The notes: generated by a model not told the origin, from the letters alone. 64,000 nucleotides of DNA from JAEZKC01 sp046546375 (GCA_046546375.1 JBKGXV010000002.1:1-64000); one strand, 5' to 3'. Counted from the first letter of the stretch, positions 36,327 through 46,368 are shown. Numbers and translations are program-made.

Positions 36327-39300
36327 CGAAAATTCAGGTTTGATTTGCTTGAGTAGTCTGGAACAGATATCATATCCCAGTTATCAAAGCTGAATCCTAT
36401 GGAAAAGGAGAAGCGGTTTCCTCCGATGGGAGATGGCCGGTCCGGGCCATTATCCCATCTGAAACTCAAAGCCATGGGGTAGGTACTGAAGGACAAAGCC
36501 TCAAGGCGTACTTCAGCTCCGTATGAGAAAATCCAGTCAGACCTTTTGAATTCCAGAGCATCTTCCGGAGTATCCCAACCGGCTCCACCTGCGAAATTGA
36601 GGGCACCGTAGAGCTTGTCAAAGTAAATAAAACTCAGTTTTTTGTCTATGGATTCGGGCCAGAGCGGGAATCGGTAGGATAACTCTCCGTTTAAAACCGC
36701 TTTTCCTGAAACAAGAACTGTATCATGAATCACTGTGTTGGTATCACCGTATTCTACTCTGGTTTTCTCATCCTGGTAGTAGTAGATATATCCGGGAACC
36801 TGGCTGACCGGCAGATAAAAGGAGGGTATTTCAGGATTGCCGGCTGGTTTTATATAGGAACCGCTCAGGTCAAAATGTAAATCATGTCTGGGAATGAAAG
36901 TGGGAGTTCCCAGTTTGAACTGTCCTTTGAGCTCATGGTAACGGTAGCGGTCGTAACGTTCCTTCAGAATGGAAGATTCCGTTGAGAAACTGTTTTCTTC
37001 CTTGAGAGAAAGTTCGTTCCAGTAATTGTACTGCAGTTTGGCTGCCATGCCGGTGGGGGATATCAGGCTGCGTGCATTAGGCATCTGCATGAGCATGTGG
37101 GCCATGGCACCTACTCTGTATCCTTTGCTGAGATTGTATTTGAATACTCCTTGACCGTAGGCTTCCTCCAGGTCAAGAGATACATCGTACATGTCGAAAC
37201 CGGTGAAAAGAGACACTCCCAGATTTTCCGTGAAATCATGACTGGTGCTGAGCAGAAAGTTCTGCAGCTGAATATTGTATGGTAAAACTTCCATCCGCTC
37301 TTCCGATTCTTCATAGAACCAGTCTTCACCGGCGATTCCCCGTACCATATAATCCGCACTGATGCTCAGAGGGAGCATATCGGAGGTGCCGTAGACACCA
37401 GCGTCGTAGTTGGCTTTGGGATTGATTCCTCCCTTGTCCGGGTTTATAAAGCTGAATATTCGGCTGGGTTCAATCAGAAAAAAGGCTCCGCCCTCGTTGC
37501 CCACCCCGGCCCAGGCCAGAGGGTCCATGAAATTGAATATCACTCCTGCTTTGACACGAGTAATGCCTTTGGTCTCGTCATCCTCGCTTGTGACCATCTG
37601 CTCGCCTAAAAGTGTAGGAACCACCAGGAGTTGTCTGGGAATTTTCGAATAGTTGCGACGGTTGCTTAAGGAAATCTTGTAGGATTTCATTTTTCTCTTT
37701 TTTCTGAGCGATACCGCTTTGGTCGGAGTCTGTGAATCAAGCACCTTCATACTGTCTATTAAGTAGATACCGTAACCGTTATGGTCATATCCGGCGTAAA
37801 CGAGCTTTTTTCCGTCTTTGGAAACAGCGGGAGAAAACGCGCCTCCGGAGACATTGGTAACTCTTTCCAGTTTGCCGGATGAAAATTTGTAGCGGTAGAT
37901 ATTGAAAATCCCGCTTCTGTCGGAAGAAAAGTAAAGTGCTGAACCGTCGGAGGAAAAATGCGGGTTGCGTTCATCATGCTCTGTGTTGCATACAAGAGAA
38001 AATGATTTGCTCAAAGTATCGTATATGCCGACTTTGCGGTTGTCGCCATCAATGAAATCCACGGCAATACTGTGACCGTCCGGTGACCAGCTTAGAGAAT
38101 ATATCGTGTTGAGAAACGTCGAATCGGAACTGGACTGATGTGACGACACACTCTTGAAAAAGGAGTTTTGAGATTTAACTTCCGGGTATACAATCTCGAG
38201 TTTCTTTCCTGATGTGTCTGTAATGGCCAGGTAATACCGGTCGTATTTTCTTACTGCGCAGGCCAGACGGTCACCTTTGGGGGAAAAGGCTGTGGTGAAG
38301 ACACTTTTGCCAGTGGTAACCTGCCGTTCGGTTTTCTTTTTGAACGGATTGAAACTCTTTTTTTCAGGAGAGAGAGTGTCAATGAAAAGATCGAATGTTT
38401 TGAGTCCGCCTTTATGTGGTTTTTTGACCGATTTTCCGGATTTCATGCTCACGAAGGCGATTTTCCCGCTTTGAGCATGGATATCGTAATCGTTGGTGAT
38501 GGGCATCTCGAATTTGACTCTCTTGTCCTCCTCTACGGTGTCAGACAAGGTGTATGACATAAGAGAACGAAGGGAGTAGTCATTTTTACCGTTTGAAAGA
38601 AAGTAGATTTTTTGGTCATCCGGGGAAAATCGGGGAAGGCGGTTGTCGTATCCGAATTTGTTCAGTTTCTTTCCGTATACCTGGGTTCCGATTTCCCGAA
38701 TCTGATGCTTGTATCTGGTTTTAAGGTGTCTTTTCCAGTCGTCATAGAGTTTTTTTGCAGAAATCCCCAGAACAGCTTTGATCGCACCATCGAAACTGAG
38801 CCTGTCGAATCTGGCGCTTTCACGCAGCAACGAAACGACCTTTTCATATCCGTAGGTATCGGCAATGTATCGGGTGAGCGAGAAACCGTGGTTGTAGGTT
38901 TTTTCATAATCATCACCACGGCCGGTGAAAACCTGCATATGATCCCATGAAAGCATCTTGTCGCTCATTACCAGTGTTCTAATGATCATGTCGCGGTGTG
39001 AATCCCAACTGTCAGAGCCGTGACGGCTGCTTTCATACTGGGCAATTCCTTCAGTAAACCATGGCGGAAGGATGTCTGTTGAATATACGTGAAGAGCTTC
39101 TGAGCTGAAATGCTGATTGGGGTGAGTGAAATACCCCAGTTGTATACTGGGAATGGTGTTGTGAAGCTTTTTGCCGGACCATATTGAAACCACATGGGCG
39201 AATTCATGAGTGATCACGTCCTCAAGCCAGTCCGAACTTCCCCTCAGATTGAATTCATAATCGTGTATACCCAGAAAAAGAAAATTGAAATTGGGATAGG

Positions 39301-39571
39301 CGAAAGCATCGGGTACTTCGCCGTCATAGAGAACAACATCTGTTTTGTTCGGAAGAACTATCTGGTAGGTTTCGGTGTATATTTCATATAACTCTTCAAG
39401 TTTACCGGCTACTCTTTCGGTAAGATGGTCCAAACCTTTATGGTAATGAATCCTGAAGTGCTGACTTTCTACAGTGTAGTGTTTTTGACCGAAGGCGTTG
39501 AATTTTGCCGCATCAACCCAAAAAAAAGAAGCCGCGCACAGCACTATGAGTATGTATGCTTTCATTTTCAT
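36302..39571 (-). CDS. Secreted gluzincin metallopeptidase with propeller and C-terminal barrel
   Basis: The 1089-residue protein has a signal peptide ending about VDA-AK (residues 1-21). A zinc peptidase domain follows with an intact H122-E-F-A-H126 motif and a downstream WFTEGIAQYE whose E174 is the likely third ligand, as in peptidase MA-type gluzincins. About residues 300-600 form a TolB/PD40 propeller (RFSPDDQKIYFLS, SWSPDGHSIAVDF, HFSSDGSALYFSS). From about 630 to the end the sequence alternates in the manner of an outer-membrane barrel. The GTG at 39583 is in frame, but the ATG at 39571 is better placed after GTGGA. It is the last of four envelope genes. The substrate is unknown. Confidence 0.78.
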   Translation of the reverse strand: MKMKAYILIVLCAASFFWVDAAKFNAFGQKHYTVESQHFRIHYHKGLDHLTERVAGKLEELYEIYTETYQIVLPNKTDVVLYDGEVPDAFAYPNFNFLFLGIHDYEFNLRGSSDWLEDVITHEFAHVVSIWSGKKLHNTIPSIQLGYFTHPNQHFSSEALHVYSTDILPPWFTEGIAQYESSRHGSDSWDSHRDMIIRTLVMSDKMLSWDHMQVFTGRGDDYEKTYNHGFSLTRYIADTYGYEKVVSLLRESARFDRLSFDGAIKAVLGISAKKLYDDWKRHLKTRYKHQIREIGTQVYGKKLNKFGYDNRLPRFSPDDQKIYFLSNGKNDYSLRSLMSYTLSDTVEEDKRVKFEMPITNDYDIHAQSGKIAFVSMKSGKSVKKPHKGGLKTFDLFIDTLSPEKKSFNPFKKKTERQVTTGKSVFTTAFSPKGDRLACAVRKYDRYYLAITDTSGKKLEIVYPEVKSQNSFFKSVSSHQSSSDSTFLNTIYSLSWSPDGHSIAVDFIDGDNRKVGIYDTLSKSFSLVCNTEHDERNPHFSSDGSALYFSSDRSGIFNIYRYKFSSGKLERVTNVSGGAFSPAVSKDGKKLVYAGYDHNGYGIYLIDSMKVLDSQTPTKAVSLRKKRKMKSYKISLSNRRNYSKIPRQLLVVPTLLGEQMVTSEDDETKGITRVKAGVIFNFMDPLAWAGVGNEGGAFFLIEPSRIFSFINPDKGGINPKANYDAGVYGTSDMLPLSISADYMVRGIAGEDWFYEESEERMEVLPYNIQLQNFLLSTSHDFTENLGVSLFTGFDMYDVSLDLEEAYGQGVFKYNLSKGYRVGAMAHMLMQMPNARSLISPTGMAAKLQYNYWNELSLKEENSFSTESSILKERYDRYRYHELKGQFKLGTPTFIPRHDLHFDLSGSYIKPAGNPEIPSFYLPVSQVPGYIYYYQDEKTRVEYGDTNTVIHDTVLVSGKAVLNGELSYRFPLWPESIDKKLSFIYFDKLYGALNFAGGAGWDTPEDALEFKRSDWIFSYGAEVRLEALSFSTYPMALSFRWDNGPDRPSPIGGNRFSFSIGFSFDNWDMISVPDYSSKSNLNFRYSSLRGK

Positions 39572-39586
39572 TTTAAGTTCCACTGT

Positions 39587-42500
39587 TTATTTCACCACGG
39601 CCATTTTCCAGTACCGCACGTGTTTTTTGCCATCAACATCGGCTTCCATGCGGCATCTGTAGACACCCGGGCCGTACTTTTTCAGATTCACTCTGAATTC
39701 GTTCCAGTCAGGGTAACTTCCGCTGAGATTTGAAAAGGTATCCATCCGGTAGCCCGTAATGGTGAATATGTCGAGACGCACTTTGCTGGCCGGTCCGGAA
39801 AATTTGAATTTGAATGTGGTTACCCGTTCGCCCGCTGTGGGATTGGGATAGTTCCAGAATGTGAGGGGCTCTTCTTCGTTTTTCGTGATTTCCGGCAAAT
39901 CCGATCCATAGGCAAAGGACCGTGCAGCATCAAAACCGTTCTGCGGCCAGTACAGTGAATCGGGCAGAATTTCCGAAGGAATTTTCCATCTGTAGATCAT
40001 TCCGTCTGAAGAAACTGCGAAAAGATCCGGAGAAGAGGTGCCATCCGTACGGCTGATCAGGGGAGATGTGGTCAACGGAGCTCCGGTTGAGAGAGGCCAG
40101 CAGGATTGCGGCTCCGGCACACTGCTGCCAAGATCCGAAGGGTCACTCAACGGACGTTCTGCATCGGCACTTAACGCATCGATGAATCCCCCCGGGAGAA
40201 TGTAGGGGTAAATCAATGAATCACCCAGATCAAGCACTGTGTCTACAGTTGCCGATGACAGATCCCATAAACTGTCCAGACTCCCATCCTGTCTGCGGAA
40301 GGTGATTACTCCTTCATCGCGATCGGCACGTTCGATTTTGGTAACGGTGAAGGTGGCATTTTCTCCTGTCGGCGATGAGAAAAGAACAAGAGGCTCTTTT
40401 TCTTTTCCGGAAACCACCACCGGAGATGTGGTGATGCTGCCCCGCTGGTACCAGTACCTGTTGTCCAGGTATGCGGGCCACCTGCTCAGAAGCGCCCCCT
40501 TGTAGTTGAGAGCATAGATACCGTTGGTGCCGCTCAGGACAATATCGAGATGACCGTCGCGGTTGAGATCCGCAAGTGCGGGAGCGGAAAAGTTTTTGGG
40601 ATATCTGCTGCGGACATTCTCTTTTTCTTCAGGATCAACATGGTAGGCATTGGCCCAGTCATTGGGTTTCTCCTTCCAACCTTCACAAAGGCTCAGCTCC
40701 GAGTCGTATACCCATACTCCGTGTCTGCTGTCGGCCACCACGATTTCGCTTCTTTCACTGCGGTTGAGATCACCTGTGACCAGGGTAAATGGTCCGATTC
40801 CGTTGGGAACGTCTACCGATTGGAGAGGTGAATCGGAATCCATGCTGCAGATGGAAAGAGTTCCGTCTGTTTGAATAACCGCAACAGTGCCGCTGAGCTC
40901 CCGGATGACAGAAACCGCGCAGACAGCAGAATCGGATGGCAGATCAATCATGCCGCTGGAGTCGGTCCCGGAGCCGATCATTACTCTTCCGTTCTCAAGA
41001 CCCAGTGCCCATGCGTCTTCTCCGATGCCGCATATATAGCTGGAGGGTTCTGACGGCAGAGAAACTGTGCTTTGTTCAATGCTTTCTGAGCTTACAGATT
41101 TGAAAACATGAATTACGCCGCTTCTGGAGGGTATGTAAAGTTGCTTTTCAATTACTGTGGGGAAAGTGAAAGTGCCTTCGATACTGTCCACATAGGTGAC
41201 CTGTTTTACCGAATCGGGAATGGTGTCACCTCTGAAATCAAGAAAATGGATATCGGCTTCATTGTTGCCATAGGACTTCTGTGTATCTCCGCCGGTAGGG
41301 TAAATGTAGAGCCTTCCTGACTCCCCGAGAAGAATCAGTTCTTTCCCCTCAGCTGATTCGTCAAGGTCAGCTGCAAGGGGATCGAAATACTTTTCCGGTG
41401 CGGCTTGTCTGGGCCATGAAGGTATCAGATAATCATAACTTATGCTGATTTTGAAAACACTGTCTGAATAATTGCTGATTTTGTAATCAAAGCCGGTGCG
41501 TTTGGTAAGTTCCAGCCCGGGGTTTTCGCTTGTCGGTTCAAGCTTGATGTTCAGATACGTATGCCCGCCGTCATTGCTCCGGGTCGAGGGACGGCTGTAG
41601 GGACCGAATCGGGTAATCATTTTGGTTTCATCATCATCTTCGGTTCTGTGAGGAAACACGTCCTCAGCGCCTCCGTAGTCGAATGCAGCCTGATAGAACA
41701 TATCTGTAAACATTACACCCAGATCGTTCACTCCATCGGCTTCCACCAGACGAACTCCTCGGTAGGTGGAATCGGCATTCACGAAATTGTGGGCGAGTCT
41801 CTGTTGTATAACTCTTTCATCAATATGCCACACGAGAACGCCCGAAGCGGGCAGGCTGACATCATTGTTTTTGGCATTGAGAATCACATTGGATTTTTCA
41901 GATGAACTGTCTACGTTTTCATCCAGATTCACGTTGAAGGGGTATGCGGAAATGTAATCACTGGAATCTTCATAGTTGAATCGTTCATTGTCGCCGGAGA
42001 GATTGCGCTGTCTGTTTTCAATCAGATAATATTCGTGATTGTTGATGGGAACAAGAAGAATTGTCGTATCATTTTTCTCTTGGGATTGAGAACGGTCAAG
42101 AACAGAAGACAGTGCTTTTACATTGAAGGAATTGTCATTGCCCAGTGTGGCCGGGTAGGCTTTGTCCCATCCCATGAATGCACGTACCCATGCGGAGGGG
42201 TAGGGGGGGATAAAGCCCCGTCCTGCAGAATATCCTGCAAAGTCCATGATACAGAATGCCCCGATGGCTGATATTCCGCTTGAAGTTGAGAAAAGGTCCG
42301 GTATTCCCAATTGTCTGGCGATCTGGTTTACCAGTATCCCCTGAATGCCCCAGTTGAGACCGTCCTGGTTTGATGTTTCCGCGCACATCATGATTTCATC
42401 TATGAGTATAGGTTCTCCCTCATAACCGCTTAGGGTTATACCCGTACCCTCCAAACCAAGCGTGTCTTCATAGAATTTCAGCATTTCTTCATTTATGAAT

Positions 42501-43261
42501 GCATCGATCATGTCTGAGGGGGTATCTGCGCCGGCTGCTCCGCTCTCCCCTCCGTCGGTGATGTAGGATGCTCCGGCGTGCAGTATCAGAAAAACTGCTT
42601 TGTGGCCGGTTTCCCTGTCTCTCAGTACACCTTCAGAATCGCGGTAAATCGTACTGAAAGGAGAATCTTTGGAGTCTTCAGCTGCTTCTTTGAGAGCTTC
42701 TTTGACAAACTGCATAAGACCGTAGGTTTTTCTGTTCCAGTATTCATCGGTGCTTTCCTTTTTCTTTTTCCAACCCGGAGAGTAATGGGTCATTGTCTCG
42801 TCAACTGAATATCCGGTTTCCTCCGAACCGCGGGGGTAAATACTGAAATCAAGGGTCAGATTTCCCCGCGAAGCTTTCTCATAATAGTTTCTCACTGCAT
42901 TGAGCTGATCGGCAAAATAGAGGGAATCATGGGGGGATGTGTCGTATTTGTATACAGTGTCTTGATTAATCAGCTTCTGCTCGTCGATGTCTCCCCGTAT
43001 TCCGAAAAGACCGTTTCCGGTAGTGAGGGCTGAGGTATCCTCCTTGAATTGTACGCGGATAGCGACTACATGAAGAGTATCCTTGTTTTTTTTGGAAAAA
43101 TCAATAGCCCACTGATGATCCCTGGCCGTTTCGACCAGCTTTTTAGTTGAGGTGCTCTTCAAGAGCAGGTTACTGGCGTTTCCCTCACCGGACTGCGCCT
43201 GAATAGCCAGAGGCAGACCGGCCATGAGAAGACCGTAAAAAAAACAAGATAGTTTACGCAT
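39587..43261 (-). CDS. M6-like secreted protein with lost zinc motif, VCBS-type repeats and sorting domain
   Basis: This protein of about 1224 residues starts with a signal peptide (MRKLSCFFYGLLMAGLPLAIQAQ). Its N-terminal half follows the M6 immune-inhibitor-A plan (LNAVRNYYEKASRGNLTLDF, MDFAGYSAG, ASGVLVWHIDERV). Where the family reads HEFGHxLGLPDLY, this protein reads NQIARQLGIPDLFS near residue 312, so all three zinc-binding positions are changed. The middle holds FG-GAP/VCBS-like blades (DLNRDGHLDIVLSGTNGIYAL). The last 90 residues (FWNYPNPTAGERVTTFKFKF...) are a FlgD/type IX sorting-like domain. A binding or structural role is inferred. ATG at 43261 is favoured over GTG at 43270 because it gives a cleaner signal peptide. 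Confidence 0.75.
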   Translation of the reverse strand: MRKLSCFFYGLLMAGLPLAIQAQSGEGNASNLLLKSTSTKKLVETARDHQWAIDFSKKNKDTLHVVAIRVQFKEDTSALTTGNGLFGIRGDIDEQKLINQDTVYKYDTSPHDSLYFADQLNAVRNYYEKASRGNLTLDFSIYPRGSEETGYSVDETMTHYSPGWKKKKESTDEYWNRKTYGLMQFVKEALKEAAEDSKDSPFSTIYRDSEGVLRDRETGHKAVFLILHAGASYITDGGESGAAGADTPSDMIDAFINEEMLKFYEDTLGLEGTGITLSGYEGEPILIDEIMMCAETSNQDGLNWGIQGILVNQIARQLGIPDLFSTSSGISAIGAFCIMDFAGYSAGRGFIPPYPSAWVRAFMGWDKAYPATLGNDNSFNVKALSSVLDRSQSQEKNDTTILLVPINNHEYYLIENRQRNLSGDNERFNYEDSSDYISAYPFNVNLDENVDSSSEKSNVILNAKNNDVSLPASGVLVWHIDERVIQQRLAHNFVNADSTYRGVRLVEADGVNDLGVMFTDMFYQAAFDYGGAEDVFPHRTEDDDETKMITRFGPYSRPSTRSNDGGHTYLNIKLEPTSENPGLELTKRTGFDYKISNYSDSVFKISISYDYLIPSWPRQAAPEKYFDPLAADLDESAEGKELILLGESGRLYIYPTGGDTQKSYGNNEADIHFLDFRGDTIPDSVKQVTYVDSIEGTFTFPTVIEKQLYIPSRSGVIHVFKSVSSESIEQSTVSLPSEPSSYICGIGEDAWALGLENGRVMIGSGTDSSGMIDLPSDSAVCAVSVIRELSGTVAVIQTDGTLSICSMDSDSPLQSVDVPNGIGPFTLVTGDLNRSERSEIVVADSRHGVWVYDSELSLCEGWKEKPNDWANAYHVDPEEKENVRSRYPKNFSAPALADLNRDGHLDIVLSGTNGIYALNYKGALLSRWPAYLDNRYWYQRGSITTSPVVVSGKEKEPLVLFSSPTGENATFTVTKIERADRDEGVITFRRQDGSLDSLWDLSSATVDTVLDLGDSLIYPYILPGGFIDALSADAERPLSDPSDLGSSVPEPQSCWPLSTGAPLTTSPLISRTDGTSSPDLFAVSSDGMIYRWKIPSEILPDSLYWPQNGFDAARSFAYGSDLPEITKNEEEPLTFWNYPNPTAGERVTTFKFKFSGPASKVRLDIFTITGYRMDTFSNLSGSYPDWNEFRVNLKKYGPGVYRCRMEADVDGKKHVRYWKMAVVK

Positions 43262-43339
43262 AAGGTTCACTTTCTGCAGCTGAAGTCGTTCTCTTCATCG
43301 GAACTGATACTGTCCTGTCCGGAGTGGTTGACGCATGGT

Positions 43340-45736
43340 TTACAAATCGACCAGTAAGGAGAGTCTCCATTGACCGTGGCGGGCACCGCTGGAGCCGTCC
43401 TTTTGGTCATTAAGCGCTCCGATCAGACCGCCCATGAATCCTTCAGGTGAATGGATATAGGAGAAATCGAAGTTGAGATTGGAATATTTCACACCTATTC
43501 CCATGGACCATTCAAAACGTTCTCCCAGGTAGTCAATCAGCAGTCCGGTTCTCAGAGCCATCAGATCGGCATACAGATATTCCATACCAAGACTGAGATT
43601 TATTTCCTGGATCTCTTCTTTGAACGTGCTGCTTGTGTCATTGAGAAGGTCGGTCCATATGGCAGTCCAGAACGGGTCCGGACTCTTGTTGTAGTAATTC
43701 TTAACCACCTCGCGATAGGCATCCATAACCAGTGTCAGGTCATGAAACGGACTCTGAATAGGTTTATAGGCAAGCCCCAGTCGCATACTGAAGGGGATCG
43801 GGTCAGCTTCATCCGGTGCGACATAGTAGATCTTTGGTCCCATATTCTGAAGCATGAAACCGACATTGAATTTGTCTACAAGGAAATCTTTTTTAAGCAT
43901 CCCGGCATCAACTGCGAAAGTATGTCCCACACCGCCGATTGTAGGTGCAAGAGCGCTGTAGGCATACTTGACATTAAGTCCCAGTGATAAATCCTCCTTC
44001 ACCGGGAAACCATAGGAGATACCGAAAATCCCTTCCCAGGATCGGGATTTGCCCTGGTATACACCTCGATCGTCGACCCACTCGTTGGAACCCATATTTA
44101 TGTAGTTGAGCGAAAATCCCAATGTCCCCCACTCTTCGGTGGGATAAATGAATGCTCCCGAGCTGTGCCAGAGATCGCTTTGTTGGAATTCAGGAAGGAG
44201 CTGTTCATAGAAAAACAAAAACTGCATATTGGCATTATCGTACTGATGAACGGATTTGTCGGTTGCGATCCATATATCGTTTCCGCACGCAGTGACGGAC
44301 AGAATATTATCGCTGTGGAGGGCGTTTTTGGAGTGATAGGCTTTCCATTCAGGTGTGCTGAGCGGCTTTCCATCTTTGTCGGTTTTGGACTTGCCGTCTT
44401 TATAGGTGATCACTCCTTTGTTGGTTCCTATCCAGATAATGCCGCTTTTGCTCTCGGCAATCGAGTGAACTCTGCTGTTAGGGAATTTGTAGCGCTTCCA
44501 GCTTCTGCCGCTAGTGTAAACTGTAACACCGTTTTCTCCGCCTATCCACAATCTGTTCTTTGTATCGCGGAACAATGCACTGACTTTCTGGGAAAGAAGG
44601 CCGGAAGTCGTATCGAAAAGAGTGAACTCCTCATCTGTTTTCTGAACCAATCCCCTGTTTGTGCCCATGTAAAGCTGGTCGTGTGTCCCGAATGTCACGG
44701 AGGTCACATACTGGTCAACCAACCCGTTTTTTTCAGTAAAGGATTTCCATTCCAGATCCTCCATCAGGGCAAGACCCTTGTCTGTCGCAATAGCCACATC
44801 ACCTCTGGAATTCGCGGCGATATCGACAATCCTATCTGAAGGCAATTCGTCCTCTTTGGAAAATCTGACCCACTCATTATTGTGATAGCGCCACAGACCG
44901 GAAACTGTACCCACCCACAGACGCTCGGAAGCATCAAGGGCCAAAGCGGTAATGGTATCTCGGATAGCTATGGAAAAAGGAACGGTCAGTTCGGTAAGCT
45001 CTTCCAGATCGATTTCCTCTGTTTCCAGGGCTGACGCCAGATTGTCAGCCAGAGCCTCGACTCTGTTCTGAGAAGTCAGCTTGGAAATCAGTTCTTTGAT
45101 TTCCGGGCTGGTTTGCTCATCGGAGGGGAGAGTGAGCAGTTTTGTGGCAAACGATTCTGCGTCGAGGTTTTGTTTTTCCAGTTCGGAGGGTGCAATTTCT
45201 GCTTCGATCAGCTCAACAAGCTCATCATATTTCCCCATCCCCAGGTCATTCGCTTTCTGGATTTCCCATACAGCTCTGTTGATGGCTGCTTCATCATCTG
45301 TGGCCAAATACTGCTCGGCAATATCAGGTAGAGTCTCGTTTCCTTCAAGCAACAGGTGAACCTCTCCTTTTTCCCATACTTTTCCATTATATCGGTATAT
45401 GCCGGAGGGACTGCCTGCCCATACATAGTTTTTGGCTCCGAATACCTGGCCGGTTCTGCCTGCAACAGCAGTGAATGAACTGTCCTTGAAATGTGTAATC
45501 CAGGAGCTGGCCATGGGAGATGTTCCCAGGCCTGCAGGGTTGTAGAAAGTGGCATTTGGATCATCGGATAATCCTGTGAAAGCTTCACCCAAAGCTGTAG
45601 GGCGGCCACCTGTAGGAAACACCAGGGTGACTACTGCCGATTGTCCTATGGAGTATACGTCTTTGCTGAGAAACAAGCATAAACTTGCAATAAGGGCAAC
45701 TTGGCCCGCCACTGAACGCCCGATGTTGAAGATCAT
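43340..45736 (-). CDS. PorV-like outer-membrane barrel with inserted two-component-type propeller
   Basis: The 798-residue protein begins as a PorV/UPF0164 barrel (GGRPTALGEAFTGLSDDPNA, YNPAGL). It then switches at about residue 85 into beta-propeller blades (NYVWAGSPSGIYRYNGKVWEKG), broken by an acidic helical insert (about 110-235). Reg_prop blades resume to about residue 505 (ERLWVGTVSGLWRYHNNEW, NRLWIGGENGVTVYTSG). The remaining 290 residues return to barrel strands (GTLGFSLNYINMG, LALVDL-like end). The ATG at 45736 forms TGATG with the upstream stop and has GAGG upstream. Known PorV is a type IX secretion outer-membrane shuttle protein; here a sensing or docking module may have been added. 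Confidence 0.75.
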   Translation of the reverse strand: MIFNIGRSVAGQVALIASLCLFLSKDVYSIGQSAVVTLVFPTGGRPTALGEAFTGLSDDPNATFYNPAGLGTSPMASSWITHFKDSSFTAVAGRTGQVFGAKNYVWAGSPSGIYRYNGKVWEKGEVHLLLEGNETLPDIAEQYLATDDEAAINRAVWEIQKANDLGMGKYDELVELIEAEIAPSELEKQNLDAESFATKLLTLPSDEQTSPEIKELISKLTSQNRVEALADNLASALETEEIDLEELTELTVPFSIAIRDTITALALDASERLWVGTVSGLWRYHNNEWVRFSKEDELPSDRIVDIAANSRGDVAIATDKGLALMEDLEWKSFTEKNGLVDQYVTSVTFGTHDQLYMGTNRGLVQKTDEEFTLFDTTSGLLSQKVSALFRDTKNRLWIGGENGVTVYTSGRSWKRYKFPNSRVHSIAESKSGIIWIGTNKGVITYKDGKSKTDKDGKPLSTPEWKAYHSKNALHSDNILSVTACGNDIWIATDKSVHQYDNANMQFLFFYEQLLPEFQQSDLWHSSGAFIYPTEEWGTLGFSLNYINMGSNEWVDDRGVYQGKSRSWEGIFGISYGFPVKEDLSLGLNVKYAYSALAPTIGGVGHTFAVDAGMLKKDFLVDKFNVGFMLQNMGPKIYYVAPDEADPIPFSMRLGLAYKPIQSPFHDLTLVMDAYREVVKNYYNKSPDPFWTAIWTDLLNDTSSTFKEEIQEINLSLGMEYLYADLMALRTGLLIDYLGERFEWSMGIGVKYSNLNFDFSYIHSPEGFMGGLIGALNDQKDGSSGARHGQWRLSLLVDL

Positions 45737-46341
45737 CAGTTCTGTACCTCTGAGGTTTGGGGTTTGGTTATGGTGGTCCATTCCGGAAGAGGCGGAATTT
45801 GACCCTCTGCAAAAAATGGTCGAAGGCCGGATTCAGTGGTCTCTCTGAGATTTTCATCTCCGTGATGAGCTACGATTTTACAGCTGCACCCAAGGTGAAA
45901 GGGGGGGATTATCTCAGGATGCTGGTAGATTTCCTCGCGACTCACGAATTGGCCCTTCGAAACGAATGGTTCACATCCCGGACACTTCTGGGGGAAGGTG
46001 TAATAATAGAATTCAGCCCCCTGTTGATCTCCGGACTCGATTTCCTGGACATTGGCGTCCATTTGAGCTTTCCAGTGTTCGATGATTTTGTTTTGTTCAG
46101 CAACACTGGCCAGCTTACCTTTACCTTCGTCCGTGTTTGCCAAATATTGTCGGATTTCTTCTTCTCCGGGCCTGATTTTTGTAAGAGCCTCTCTGGGACT
46201 GCTGCGAATGACCGACCAGATTCCACTTACATGAATCTGAGGGCTGAGATCCTCCTGCTCCTCTTCTTTGGTGAAACTCGTCCTCACTGCGATCAACACG
46301 AGTACCATTAAAATCACCAGTCCGATGAGTACTGCTACCAT
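45736..46341 (-). CDS. Membrane-anchored protein with phage Mu F-like Cys/His motif
   Basis: The 201-residue protein has one N-terminal transmembrane helix (MVAVLIGLVILMVLVLIAV) and a helical charged middle. Its C-terminal motif is C120-P-x-C123 ... P-P-x-H149-x2-C152-x-C154, with KGQFVSREEIY between. That arrangement is the zinc-finger-like pattern of phage Mu F / SPP1 gp7 head-morphogenesis domains (CPxC...PPxHxxCxC). No phage genes are near. A free-standing, membrane-tethered use of this fold is inferred, with unknown function. It is the first gene of the four-gene envelope cluster and is coupled to the PorV-like gene. Confidence 0.6.
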   Translation of the reverse strand: MVAVLIGLVILMVLVLIAVRTSFTKEEEQEDLSPQIHVSGIWSVIRSSPREALTKIRPGEEEIRQYLANTDEGKGKLASVAEQNKIIEHWKAQMDANVQEIESGDQQGAEFYYYTFPQKCPGCEPFVSKGQFVSREEIYQHPEIIPPFHLGCSCKIVAHHGDENLRETTESGLRPFFAEGQIPPLPEWTTITKPQTSEVQN

Positions 46342-46368
46342 TTAGTCACATCCCCGAAAAGAATTGAT

